From: Cedecea davisae DSM 4568
GTDB taxonomy: Bacteria > Pseudomonadota > Gammaproteobacteria > Enterobacterales > Enterobacteriaceae
DNA: 64,000 bases
Reading direction: 5' to 3'
NCBI RefSeq assembly: GCF_000412335.2
Contig: NZ_KE161030.1
Coordinates: forward strand, 2,012,328 to 2,076,327
Each line of letters opens with the position of its first letter. The stretch's first letter is position 1. The notes under the pieces were generated by a model, which was not told where the DNA came from, did no database searches, and worked only from the letters and a program-made list of their open reading frames with translations. Shown in pieces: positions 53,285 through 61,685 of this stretch. The position numbers and the translations under genes are program-made.

Positions 53285-54100
53285 TTAGCTTCCGCTATGC
53301 AGAGGTAATTCCGGGTGCCCGGCCCATTCGTGCCACGAGCCGACATAAACCGCCAGGTCATGGTATCCGGCAAGCCTCAGAGCCACAAGAACCGTGGCGG
53401 CACGCGCGCCTCGATGACACCAGGCGATAATTCTTTGAGAAGGATTAAACCCGGCCTCGGCGGCCAGGCGGGCAATAGCTTCGGCTGATTTAAAGCTGCC
53501 GCTCTCCACTACATCCTCCCAGAACAATAGCTTCGAGCCGGGTATCCTTCCCGCCCGTGCGCAGCAGCCATGAACAAAGCTGCCTGCGTATTCCGTTGGC
53601 CTTCTCGCATCGAGTAAGACAACCGTCTGCGTATCAGCCTCAAGCACTTCCTGGCGGGTTGCGGCCAGCTGCGGCATGGCAGGCGGAATGGCAGGGGCAT
53701 TAACTGGGGAAACATCAGCCCAGGTGCCGCTACCCGGCGCTAAATTGCCGCCAGCCTCCATCCACGCATTAATACCGCCGTCCAGAACAAGGCCGGACCT
53801 GCCCAGAGCGAACCACAGAAACCACAGGCCGCGCGGAGAACGCATTCCCACTTCTTGCTCAAAAAAGACCGGCGTTGCGTCATCGGCAATATTTAGCTGC
53901 TGCCAGGCCTGGATAAAAGCCCCGGCCATCGCCGCGTAGTCTTCCTGCGTGGAGTCGGGAACAAAGTAGTCGTAGACGTTAAGGCCGTATGCGCCAGGCA
54001 AGGAGGCCTCTCGCCAGGCGGCAACGTCCCGAACATCAATCAGCGCCAGCCGCTCGCCGCTGGCAAGGCGCTGACGCAAATCGTTGGCGCTAATTATCAT
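53285..54100 (-). CDS. Two-domain rhodanese (sulfurtransferase)
   Basis: The protein has 271 residues from the ATG at 54100; a longer frame to 54250 runs inside the neighbour and is rejected. Both rhodanese domains are visible (LIDVRDVAAWREASLPGA and LLDARRPTEYAG). The active-site loop WCHRGARA in the second domain carries the catalytic Cys; the first domain has none. It moves sulfane sulfur to a thiol or cyanide acceptor. It overlaps the ornithine-cyclodeaminase-like gene by 11 bases and ends the operon, where it probably handles sulfur released by the desulfhydrase. Confidence 0.9.
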   Translation of the reverse strand: MIISANDLRQRLASGERLALIDVRDVAAWREASLPGAYGLNVYDYFVPDSTQEDYAAMAGAFIQAWQQLNIADDATPVFFEQEVGMRSPRGLWFLWFALGRSGLVLDGGINAWMEAGGNLAPGSGTWADVSPVNAPAIPPAMPQLAATRQEVLEADTQTVVLLDARRPTEYAGSFVHGCCARAGRIPGSKLLFWEDVVESGSFKSAEAIARLAAEAGFNPSQRIIAWCHRGARAATVLVALRLAGYHDLAVYVGSWHEWAGHPELPLHSGS

Positions 54101-55085
54101 CAGCCGTTTCCCAGCCGAACGGCAGTTCGCAGCCTTCACCCCGCGAAACGGCCTCCTGCAGGACTCTGGCGGCGAGGGCGATATCAAAAACGTTGAGGCC
54201 GAAGGAGGAGAAATAGACTTTGCCCGTGGGATTAGCGCGCCAGCCGTCAACCACCAGGTTGGTTAAGTCAGCCGCCACTCTTAGCTCGTCAAAAAGCCCG
54301 GCGCGGTACATCTGAAACAGGCTCTTGGCGCTGGTTTGTTTGAAATCGCCCCAGAGATCCACCACCACCTGGTCGGCGGCGGCAATCGTTTCGAACGCCA
54401 CTTCGTGATAGCCGATTTGCAGCACCATGGTGCCCGCTCGCCAGATACCGGGGCGCAGAAAAGGCTCGCTGGCGCTGGTGCAGGTGATGAGCGCATCCCA
54501 GTGCTGGCTTAGCGCATCATGCAGCGCTTCAAACTGCGTGACGGGCCAGGGTAAATCGCCGGTTTGGCCCAGCATTTCCACCAGGTGCTCTGGCGTGCGG
54601 TTCCAGCAGTAGACCATTTCAAGGTCGGGAAAGTGCGCGCTCAGCATCTCAAGGTGAGCGCGAGCCTGAACGCCTGCGCCAAGTAGTAAAATACGTTTTG
54701 GCGCACGGGGCGCTGCTTTCTGTAGCGCCAGGGCCGAAACCGCCGCCGTCCGGGTTGCCGTGAGGCTGCCGCTTTCCAGCAGCCCGATGGGGAGGCCGTT
54801 GTCGGCGCGGTTGAGCAGCGTCATCGCCATTGCCTGCGGGTAGCCGTCGCTGGCGCGGGGACGGTGAGCCGTCCACTTCACGCCGGTGGCATTGAACCGC
54901 CCACCAACTCTGGCCGGAAGGGCGTAAACTTTGCCCAGGGGAGTATCGAGGTCGACATGCGTTTCCGCAGGCATTACCGCTTCACCGCTTCTCAGCAGGC
55001 GGACGGTGTCCTCAATATCCCGTAAGGCCGTGACAGGGTCACTTCCACCCAGGCCGGTAACCTGCTGACGGTTCAGTATTTGCAT
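54090..55085 (-). CDS. Ornithine cyclodeaminase / mu-crystallin family protein
   Basis: The protein has 331 residues with Rossmann segment ILLLGAGVQARAHLEML and the family features GYPQAMAMTLLNRADNGLPIGLLESGSLTATRTAAVSALA. Family members act on amino acids or imines with NAD(P). It follows the desulfhydrase-like gene by 2 bases. In this context it may reduce or deaminate a product of D- or modified-cysteine breakdown; the true substrate is unknown. Confidence 0.87.
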   Translation of the reverse strand: MQILNRQQVTGLGGSDPVTALRDIEDTVRLLRSGEAVMPAETHVDLDTPLGKVYALPARVGGRFNATGVKWTAHRPRASDGYPQAMAMTLLNRADNGLPIGLLESGSLTATRTAAVSALALQKAAPRAPKRILLLGAGVQARAHLEMLSAHFPDLEMVYCWNRTPEHLVEMLGQTGDLPWPVTQFEALHDALSQHWDALITCTSASEPFLRPGIWRAGTMVLQIGYHEVAFETIAAADQVVVDLWGDFKQTSAKSLFQMYRAGLFDELRVAADLTNLVVDGWRANPTGKVYFSSFGLNVFDIALAARVLQEAVSRGEGCELPFGWETADDN

Positions 55086-55087
55086 GC

Positions 55088-56086
55088 TCAGTGTTCCAGT
55101 AACGTTTGGGCAAAGGGATAGAGCGCCGGAGAGCCGCCGCAGTGCATGAAAATAACCGAACTGCCGGGGCGGATCTGACCTTGCTCTGCAAGCGTCATTA
55201 AGCCGTGCATCGCTTTACCAGTATAAACCGGGTCGAGCAGCACGCCTTCCTGCTGAGCAACCTGATAAATAGCATTAATACCGCCTTCTGAGGGCACGCC
55301 GTAAGCGCTGCCAACAAAGCCGTCTTCAATCCAGATATCCTGCGGCTGCCAGCTTTGATCCCAGTCGAGCAGGCGCGCACAGTCGTCCGCCATAGCGGAG
55401 ATACGGGCCTGGAACCAGTCCGCTTTGGCGCTGACGCTGATACCAACAATTTGCGTTTTTGGCCAGTAGCGACGAGCGCCAACGTACAGCCCGGCAAGCG
55501 TGCCGCCGGAGCCGGTTGGGGCGACAATAACGTCAGGCGCGGATTTACCCTGCGCCCGTAATTGAGCATCTATCTCTTCCACCGCTCGCACATAGCCCAG
55601 TGCGCCAAGCGCGGTTGCGCCGCCGAGAGGAATGATCATAGGTTTTTCACCGCGGGCGCTGGCCGCGTCGGCATGAGCCTGCATCGCGCCTTCAATCTGG
55701 GTAAAGTAGCCTTCGGGATCGAGGAATTGCAGCTCCGCGCCAAACAGCTTGTCCAGCAGTAAATTGCCCTGGTAGGTTTGCGGCTCATCGCCGCGCAGGA
55801 CCAGCACCGGCTTCATGCCGAATTTGCGCGCCGCCGCCGCAACCATCCGGGCATGGTTAGACTGGTGGCCGCCGGTGGTGATAACGACTTTTACGCCCTC
55901 GCGGCAGGCTTCTGCCATCAGGTATTCCAGCTTGCGGACTTTATTCCCGCCGCCGCCGAAGCCGCTGTAATCGTCGCGTTTGATGGTTAATTCAATGCCT
56001 AAGGCCTGGGACAGGCGCGGCAATGATTCCAGCGGAGTGGGGAAGAATCCTAGCGTAACACGTTCAAAATCATTCACATTTTTCAT
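55088..56086 (-). CDS. D-cysteine desulfhydrase / ACC deaminase-like PLP enzyme
   Basis: The protein has 332 residues, fold-type II PLP family. GFGGGGNKVRKLEYLMAEA contains the PLP lysine and TTGGHQSNHARMVAAAA the phosphate/substrate loop, as in E. coli DcyD. TGSGGTLAGL binds the PLP phosphate. Likely reaction: beta-elimination of D-cysteine or a related thiol amino acid to pyruvate, ammonia and sulfide. Its operon partners (importer, hydrolase, rhodanese) support a sulfur-scavenging pathway. Confidence 0.88.
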   Translation of the reverse strand: MKNVNDFERVTLGFFPTPLESLPRLSQALGIELTIKRDDYSGFGGGGNKVRKLEYLMAEACREGVKVVITTGGHQSNHARMVAAAARKFGMKPVLVLRGDEPQTYQGNLLLDKLFGAELQFLDPEGYFTQIEGAMQAHADAASARGEKPMIIPLGGATALGALGYVRAVEEIDAQLRAQGKSAPDVIVAPTGSGGTLAGLYVGARRYWPKTQIVGISVSAKADWFQARISAMADDCARLLDWDQSWQPQDIWIEDGFVGSAYGVPSEGGINAIYQVAQQEGVLLDPVYTGKAMHGLMTLAEQGQIRPGSSVIFMHCGGSPALYPFAQTLLEH

Positions 56087-56122
56087 GCATTATCCTGTCT
56101 GGTTCCCTGATGCCGGAGGTCG

Positions 56123-57451
56123 TTAAAAAGCGACAAGCCAGTCGTTAAGCGACTGCTGGAAGCGCTGAAGCCCCCGAAGCGTAACGAATTCGTTCACCCC
56201 GTGAGCGTTGCCGCCGTAGCCAAGCCCGCCTATTAAAAAAGCGGGGGCAACGGGAGCGAAAGCGTAGGCGGGGGCGCAGCCCGGCGCCCACGGCCAAATT
56301 TGCGGCCTGGCGTGTTGCTGGTGATAGCTGACCATAAGCTCAGCTACGCCGGGATCGTCGAGGCTAAAGCGGTAACCGGGGTAACTGTCGCCGGGCACCA
56401 GTTCCACTCCTGAAAGCGCGGCGACCTGCTGCTCAATGCGGTGCATAAGTTTTTCGCCGTCAACTACAGGCGGCGTTCTTAGCACCAGGTCGGCAAAGGC
56501 TTCCGGGGGTATAACGCCCTGCGCGCCGTGCGGCAGGCTGGCTATTTCAGAAATGTTCAGTACCGCGCTACCAAGCAGATAAGCCAGGCGGCTGTAGCTG
56601 TCTCCTTCAATCGAGAATTTTTCGCTGCGGCGAAAGGTTAGCTCGTCGTCAGGATTAAAATTGGCCGCAAGCTCGTCGAGAATTGAACGGGCTTCTTCAT
56701 CAAGTTTGCCGGTTTCGAGCACGCCGTTAGCGTGGGCGGGCGCGAGGGTATTCAGAGCCTGCACCAGCCGCCAGACCGGATTATCTATCCAGGCGGCATT
56801 GCTGGCGTGTATGGCCGCCTTCGGGCCGCCCCAGCTTCCCCCTTTTACTTGCAGGCGTCCGCCGCTGCGGCCGGTAAAGCCGAGATAGAGACGAGGTGCG
56901 CCCCCGCCGTATTCGCAAAGTGAGGGAAATAGCACGGCTTCGGCGGGGTTAATCGGGCAAGGCTGCTGCGCAAGATAGCGGCGCAGGTTGCCGCTGCCGA
57001 TCTCTTCTTCACCTTCGAGCAGTATTTCGATGTTGGCGTGCAGCCGTCCCGAGTGATAGAGGTCGCGCACTACCATAAGCATGCCCGCCAGCGGGCCTTT
57101 GTTATTTTCAGCGCCGCGGGAAATAAATACCTCGCCTTTGTCCGGCCAGTGTTTCAGGCCGCCAACAAAAGGATCAACTTCCCAACCCGCGGTATCCGCA
57201 GGCATCACGTCGTACATGTTGTACAGCACCAGCGTGCGCGGCGAACCGATATCGACCCGGACATGAACCAGAGGCGGGGCGCTATCCTGAAGCTGTCCGG
57301 CTACCGGGAACAGCACTTCGGCATCGGTTTCTTCAACCAGCCAGCGCTCCAGCCAGGCGGCCAGTTCGCGCTGCCGGCCTATGTTTCCGGCCACGCTTTC
57401 AAATGGCGTTATCTGGCGCAGCAGATCCAGCGTTGCCTCTAATTGACTCAT
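56123..57451 (-). CDS. M20-family peptidase-like hydrolase with altered metal ligands
   Basis: The protein has 442 residues. The M20 layout is clear: LVLYNMYDVMPAD..GWEVDPF, FISRGAENNKGPLAG, LEGEEEIGSGN and GYGGNAHGVNEFV. In typical members the first motif is GH.D and the second has D(D/M)KG. Here the metal-binding His is Met and the bridging Asp is Asn, while the catalytic Glu pair and the final His are kept. It may use one metal or have lost peptidase activity. It overlaps the permease gene by 4 bases. Inferred role: releasing a cysteine-type amino acid from an imported conjugate. Confidence 0.85.
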   Translation of the reverse strand: MSQLEATLDLLRQITPFESVAGNIGRQRELAAWLERWLVEETDAEVLFPVAGQLQDSAPPLVHVRVDIGSPRTLVLYNMYDVMPADTAGWEVDPFVGGLKHWPDKGEVFISRGAENNKGPLAGMLMVVRDLYHSGRLHANIEILLEGEEEIGSGNLRRYLAQQPCPINPAEAVLFPSLCEYGGGAPRLYLGFTGRSGGRLQVKGGSWGGPKAAIHASNAAWIDNPVWRLVQALNTLAPAHANGVLETGKLDEEARSILDELAANFNPDDELTFRRSEKFSIEGDSYSRLAYLLGSAVLNISEIASLPHGAQGVIPPEAFADLVLRTPPVVDGEKLMHRIEQQVAALSGVELVPGDSYPGYRFSLDDPGVAELMVSYHQQHARPQIWPWAPGCAPAYAFAPVAPAFLIGGLGYGGNAHGVNEFVTLRGLQRFQQSLNDWLVAF

Positions 57452-58362
57452 AGCCGGATCCTCGGGTTCAGCACCACGTACAGTAAATCAATCACTAAAT
57501 TCATCATCACAAATACCAGCGCGGCGAGCAGGACAATAGCCTGTACCAGCGGGAAATCGCGGTTCTGGATGGCTTGCACCGCCAGGCGGCCAATACCCGG
57601 CCAGGCGAAGATAATTTCGGTGACCAGCGCGCCGCCGAGCAGCGAGGCAAAATACATGCCCTGCACGGTCACCACCGGGATAAGCGCATTGCGTAAGCCA
57701 TGGCGGATAAGAATGCGCCATGAACTCAGGCCCTTGGCCTGCGCGGTGCGGATATAATCCTGGGCCAGAACGTCTATCAGGCTGGCGCGCACCAGGCGGG
57801 CGATGGCGCTCATATAGTAGGCCCCAAGGCTAATGGCGGGCATTATCAAGTGGCTGAAGCTGCCGTAGCCGCTGGAGGGCAGCCAGCGCAGATGCAGGCT
57901 GAAATAGAGGATCATCAGCAGGCCGAGCCAGAAGACCGGTACCGCCTGGCCGCTGAAGGCCAACAGGCGGGCAAGTAAGTCCCAAAAGCTGTTGCGCCAT
58001 ACCGCGCTTATTACCCCAAGCAGCAGGCCGATAAGCGTGCTCCAGGCAAGGGCGGAAACGGCAAGCAGCAATGTGGCGGGAACGCGCTGGGCAATAAGGT
58101 CGGTAACCGGTTGTTCATAGCGCAGAGACAGGCCGAGGTCGCCGTGTAGCAGGCTATTCAGATAATGGCCGTACTGCCAAAGCAGCGGGCGGTCGAAGCC
58201 CATAGCATGGCGGAAGGTTTCAATTTCTTCATTTGACGAACCCGGAGGCATCATTACCGCGGCTGGGTCGCCCGTCAGGTGCAGGCTGTAAAAAATCAGC
58301 AGCGACACGCCAAACATCACCAGCACGGCCTGAGCGAAGCGAGAAAGAATATAGCGCAGCAT
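57448..58362 (-). CDS. ABC transporter permease, DppB type
   Basis: The protein has 304 residues with DppB-family start RFAQAVLVMFGVSLLIFYSLHLTGDPA, coupling loop RTAQAKGLSSWRILIRHGLRNALIPVVTV and VTEIIFAWPGIGRLAVQAIQNRDFPLVQA. It overlaps the second permease gene by one base. Its ATPase is most likely the one at 51636-53264. Confidence 0.92.
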   Translation of the reverse strand: MLRYILSRFAQAVLVMFGVSLLIFYSLHLTGDPAAVMMPPGSSNEEIETFRHAMGFDRPLLWQYGHYLNSLLHGDLGLSLRYEQPVTDLIAQRVPATLLLAVSALAWSTLIGLLLGVISAVWRNSFWDLLARLLAFSGQAVPVFWLGLLMILYFSLHLRWLPSSGYGSFSHLIMPAISLGAYYMSAIARLVRASLIDVLAQDYIRTAQAKGLSSWRILIRHGLRNALIPVVTVQGMYFASLLGGALVTEIIFAWPGIGRLAVQAIQNRDFPLVQAIVLLAALVFVMMNLVIDLLYVVLNPRIRL

Positions 58363-59222
58363 CAGTCGAGCCTCGTGTGGGTTTTACGCAGCAGGCTGTC
58401 GCCGAGCAAATTGCAGCCGACAACCAGTGCGGCAATAATCAGCCCCGGCCACAGCACCAGCCATTCGGCCAGCAGCATATACGAACGGCCTTCGCCAATC
58501 AGGTTGCCGAGCGTTGGCGTGGGCGGCTGAATCCCCATGCCGAGGAAGCCGATTGAGGCCTCCAGCACGATGAGGCGCGGGATATCCAGCGTCAGCAGCA
58601 CTATCAGCGGCGTGGCCAGGTTAGGCAGGATATGGCGCAGCAGGATGCGCGGCGTGGAGAAGCCCATCGCCCTGACCGCCTCAATGTATTCAAGTTCGCG
58701 GATCTCGAGGGTTTTAGCGCGGGCCACGCGGGCATAAATCGCCCAACTGGTGACGCCCATAATCAGAATGATGTTTTCCAGCGAGGTGCCAAATAACGCC
58801 ATCACCAGCAGGATGAGCAGAATAAACGGCACCGCCAGCTGAATATCCATCAGGCGCATGATGACGGCATCAAGCCAGCCGCCAACGTAGCCCGCCAGCA
58901 TGCCAAGCAGAGTGCCAATAACGGCGGCAATAGCCGCCGCCAGTAACACTACCGTCAGGGAAAGGCGGGTACCCGCCAATATTCTTGACAGCAAATCGCG
59001 CCCGAGTTGATCGGTGCCAAGCCAGTGCATACCGCTTGCCGTTTCGCTACCCGGCGGCAGGAAAATATCCGCCAGGTTATTGGTGAGCGGGTCGGGCAGC
59101 GGTAGCCACGGGGCCACCAGCGCCAGCAAAATCACTATGCCTAACAATAAGCCCCCCAGCGCCCCGTCGCCCGAAATCAGGCGGCGAGGGCGGCGGGCAA
59201 GGGCGCGTTGGGGGAAAATCAT
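58362..59222 (-). CDS. ABC transporter permease, DppC type
   Basis: The protein has 286 residues with DppC-family HWLGTDQLGRDLLSRILAGTRLS and coupling loop YIEAVRAMGFSTPRILLRHILPNLATP. It overlaps the binding-protein gene by 4 bases and the DppB-type gene by 1 base. Confidence 0.92.
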   Translation of the reverse strand: MIFPQRALARRPRRLISGDGALGGLLLGIVILLALVAPWLPLPDPLTNNLADIFLPPGSETASGMHWLGTDQLGRDLLSRILAGTRLSLTVVLLAAAIAAVIGTLLGMLAGYVGGWLDAVIMRLMDIQLAVPFILLILLVMALFGTSLENIILIMGVTSWAIYARVARAKTLEIRELEYIEAVRAMGFSTPRILLRHILPNLATPLIVLLTLDIPRLIVLEASIGFLGMGIQPPTPTLGNLIGEGRSYMLLAEWLVLWPGLIIAALVVGCNLLGDSLLRKTHTRLD

Positions 59223-60712
59223 TTCAGCCTCAGGTCGTACAGCGGAATACGCGCATCGGCACGCCCGGTAAAGGTGAGATTATCGCTGTTGGCATACAGC
59301 GAATCTTCGCGATACAGCGGGATAAGCGGCTGCTCTTTGGCGACGACTTTCTGGATATCTTGCAGAATAAGCTCGCGTTTTTTTGCATCAACCGTGGAGC
59401 GGCTGGCGTTCAGCAGTTTATCCAGTTCCGGGTTGCTCACCGTGGAGTACGGTTCGCCGGAGTGCAGAATGGGATACAGCGCGGCGTCGGCGTCCAGGGT
59501 CTGGGTTGAACCCCAGGCCAGCATGTACATTTCCGCCTGCTTACCGGAAGCCACCTGCTGGGTGTAAACCGACCATTCAGGCACCTCAAGCTGCGCCTTC
59601 ACGCCGATAGCGGCCAGGTCCTGAACGATGGCCTGAGCCACTTCTGCGCTGGCAATATAGCGACGTGGCGCCTGGAATTTCAACGTAAACCCATTCGGAT
59701 AACCGGCTTCTTTCAGCAGCTCTTTAGCCTTAGCTACGTCCTGCTGCGTGGCCGGAACATTGAGATAGCCGAAATCTTTAGCGCCCGCCATGGTGCCGGT
59801 CGGAGTGCCAAAACCGTGCAAGAGCTGGCTGGTGTAAGCCTGGCGGTTTAATGCCAGCGAAAGCGCCTGGCGTACGCGTGCATCACTTAAAGGTTTCTCA
59901 CTATTCTTGAGGCCGAGGTAAATGGTTAACCCACCACCTTTTACCTGCTCAAGATGAACACCTGGTTTGTTTTTTAGGGCAGAAACAAGGTCCGCAGGGA
60001 CACTATCAACCAGCTGAACTTCCCCGGTTAGCAAGGAAGTAATGCGAGCGGTCGCTTCAGGAATAGGCCGCCATGTCACCCGATCAATTACTGGTTTCCC
60101 GCGCCAGTAATGTGGGTTAGACTGCATAACTACACGCTCATCTGGTATAAATTCTGTTAATGTATATGCGCCACTACCAATAGGTTTGCGTGCAAACTCT
60201 GCGGCACCGACTTTACTTACATAGGCCGGTGGCACGATATAGGTTGGATAGCGGCTCATACGAGTGGGTAGAAGAGGATCCGGGCCGTCGGTATGGATAC
60301 GAACCTGGTATTCGCCGGTGACCTCTACGGATTTGATGGTGCGAATATAGGAGATGGTCGGCGCATGGTTGGCCGGATCAAGAATACGATCGATTGAAAA
60401 TTTTACCGCAGCTGCGTTGACCGGCTCACCGTTAGTAAAACTGACGCCAGGACGCAAATCGAACTGCCAGGTTGTGTCATCCAGAGCTTTCCAGGATGTC
60501 GCAAGTCCTGGCTGGAGTTGCATGTTTTTATCACGCAGCACCAGAGTGTCGAAAATATTATCCACCAGAGTGGCGGCCTCTTTCAGGAAGCCGGGATCCA
60601 TTGCGGTGGCGGAAGCAGGTTGAGCAATGACTAATTCACTGGCGTAGCTGAAGGGGGTTACCAGACTTATTAATACAGCCAGAGCTGCAAGTTTACGACC
60701 GGATGCTTTCAT
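59219..60712 (-). CDS. Periplasmic substrate-binding protein (DppA/GsiB-like)
   Basis: The protein has 497 residues, SBP_bac_5 family. The signal peptide ends near residue 24 (PFSYA). Motifs include LVIAQPASATAMDPGFLKEAATLVDNIFDTLV and FDLRPGVSFTNGEPVNAAAVKFSIDR, which resemble glutathione-type binding protein GsiB. It is first in an operon of seven genes reaching to the rhodanese at 53285. The ligand is probably a peptide or conjugate of a sulfur amino acid (inference from partners). The divergent GntR-type gene likely controls it. Confidence 0.9.
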   Translation of the reverse strand: MKASGRKLAALAVLISLVTPFSYASELVIAQPASATAMDPGFLKEAATLVDNIFDTLVLRDKNMQLQPGLATSWKALDDTTWQFDLRPGVSFTNGEPVNAAAVKFSIDRILDPANHAPTISYIRTIKSVEVTGEYQVRIHTDGPDPLLPTRMSRYPTYIVPPAYVSKVGAAEFARKPIGSGAYTLTEFIPDERVVMQSNPHYWRGKPVIDRVTWRPIPEATARITSLLTGEVQLVDSVPADLVSALKNKPGVHLEQVKGGGLTIYLGLKNSEKPLSDARVRQALSLALNRQAYTSQLLHGFGTPTGTMAGAKDFGYLNVPATQQDVAKAKELLKEAGYPNGFTLKFQAPRRYIASAEVAQAIVQDLAAIGVKAQLEVPEWSVYTQQVASGKQAEMYMLAWGSTQTLDADAALYPILHSGEPYSTVSNPELDKLLNASRSTVDAKKRELILQDIQKVVAKEQPLIPLYREDSLYANSDNLTFTGRADARIPLYDLRLK

Positions 60713-60898
60713 TTTTGGTCTATCCCTATACGTTACCGTCTAAATTATTGATGAGTATCGAATGTTTTTTCAGGCTTAATCGCATGGCAGTATAAATTAA
60801 GTAGCAAGAGTACATGATATATCCTATATACTCCATGGACGACAAGCCAGTTATTAAACTGCAAATACAAAGTAGTTATTTTGCTATAGGAAATAAAC
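60713..60898. promoter_or_regulatory. Divergent promoter region between the binding-protein and GntR genes
   Basis: This 186-base AT-rich spacer must hold promoters for both directions. ATATA-TCC-TATAT at 60817-60829 is a short inverted repeat that could be part of a regulator site. I cannot assign -35/-10 boxes with confidence. Confidence 0.4.
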
Positions 60899-61555
60899 AT
60901 GCTTGACTTAGAAAAAGCGCAAAGAATGAGTTTAACCATGCAGGTTGAAGCAAGGTTAAAGGGTGCATTAATCGTGGGAACGCTAAAACCCGGAGCCAGA
61001 TTAGTCACCAAAGAGATTGCGGAGCAGCTTGGAACCAGCATTACGCCGGTGCGTGAGGCTCTGCTTCGACTTGTCTCTTCGGGGGCGCTGGATGCGACCC
61101 CGGCTCAGGCTTTTTTGGTCCCTGAAATTTCGCTTGGCCGTTATCATGAAATAACCGTCATCCGGAAGAACCTGGAAGGAATGGCGGTAGAACAGGCTGC
61201 ACGGCATATGGATCAAAGCAAACTTGCCCGCTTACAGCAGCTGTGCGATGCATTTCTTCAGGCAAAACAGGAAAGCGTTGAAGCCGCCCTACAGGCAAAC
61301 AGAGAGTTCCGTTTCCAGCTCTTTGACTATGCGGATATGCCGACTCTGACCGTCTTAATTGAACAGTTGTGGGTGCGTATTGGCCCTTGTTTCAATTATC
61401 TCTACCCGCAGTCGGAAGTAATGAGCCAGGGTCATCATAATTATGATGACTTGCTCGAGGCTTTAGCTGAGAAAGATGAAGCCCGCAGCGTGAAGGCAAT
61501 TCATAAAGCAATTGATGATGGCGCGGATATTTTACGTCGCCAGTATTTTGGCTAA
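60899..61555 (+). CDS. GntR-family (FadR/FCD type) regulator
   Basis: The protein has 218 residues. The N-terminal winged helix is MQVEARLKGALIVGTLKPGARLVTKEIAEQLGTSITPVREALLRLVSSGAL. The C-terminal FCD ligand domain spans about 85-215. The usual FH..L motif of FCD domains reads FRFQL here, so one common metal ligand is changed. It is divergent from the sulfur/peptide operon and likely represses it until its ligand appears. Confidence 0.9.
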   Translation: MLDLEKAQRMSLTMQVEARLKGALIVGTLKPGARLVTKEIAEQLGTSITPVREALLRLVSSGALDATPAQAFLVPEISLGRYHEITVIRKNLEGMAVEQAARHMDQSKLARLQQLCDAFLQAKQESVEAALQANREFRFQLFDYADMPTLTVLIEQLWVRIGPCFNYLYPQSEVMSQGHHNYDDLLEALAEKDEARSVKAIHKAIDDGADILRRQYFG

Positions 61556-61592
61556 ATAACACACAGCGTTATTTTATTCAGGCCCGATAAAT

Positions 61593-61647
61593 AAATGGCC
61601 TTTTGTTGCACTGAATTTTTCCAGCTAACGCAAACAAAAGGCCATTT
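61593..61647. terminator. Long inverted repeat after the GntR gene
   Basis: A 15-bp perfect stem (61593-61607 with 61633-61647, core ATGGCCTTTTG) encloses a 25-base loop. It lies between convergent genes and can act as a terminator in either direction. Confidence 0.7.
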
Positions 61648-61655
61648 CTTATATT

Positions 61656-61677
61656 ACTGGCAATATTTATTGCCAGT
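61656..61677 (-). terminator. Terminator after mtcC
   Basis: ACTGGCAATA (61656-61665) and TATTGCCAGT (61668-61677) form a perfect 10-bp stem just past the mtcC stop, with an AT-rich tail on both sides. Confidence 0.65.
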
Positions 61678-61685
61678 ATTTAACT

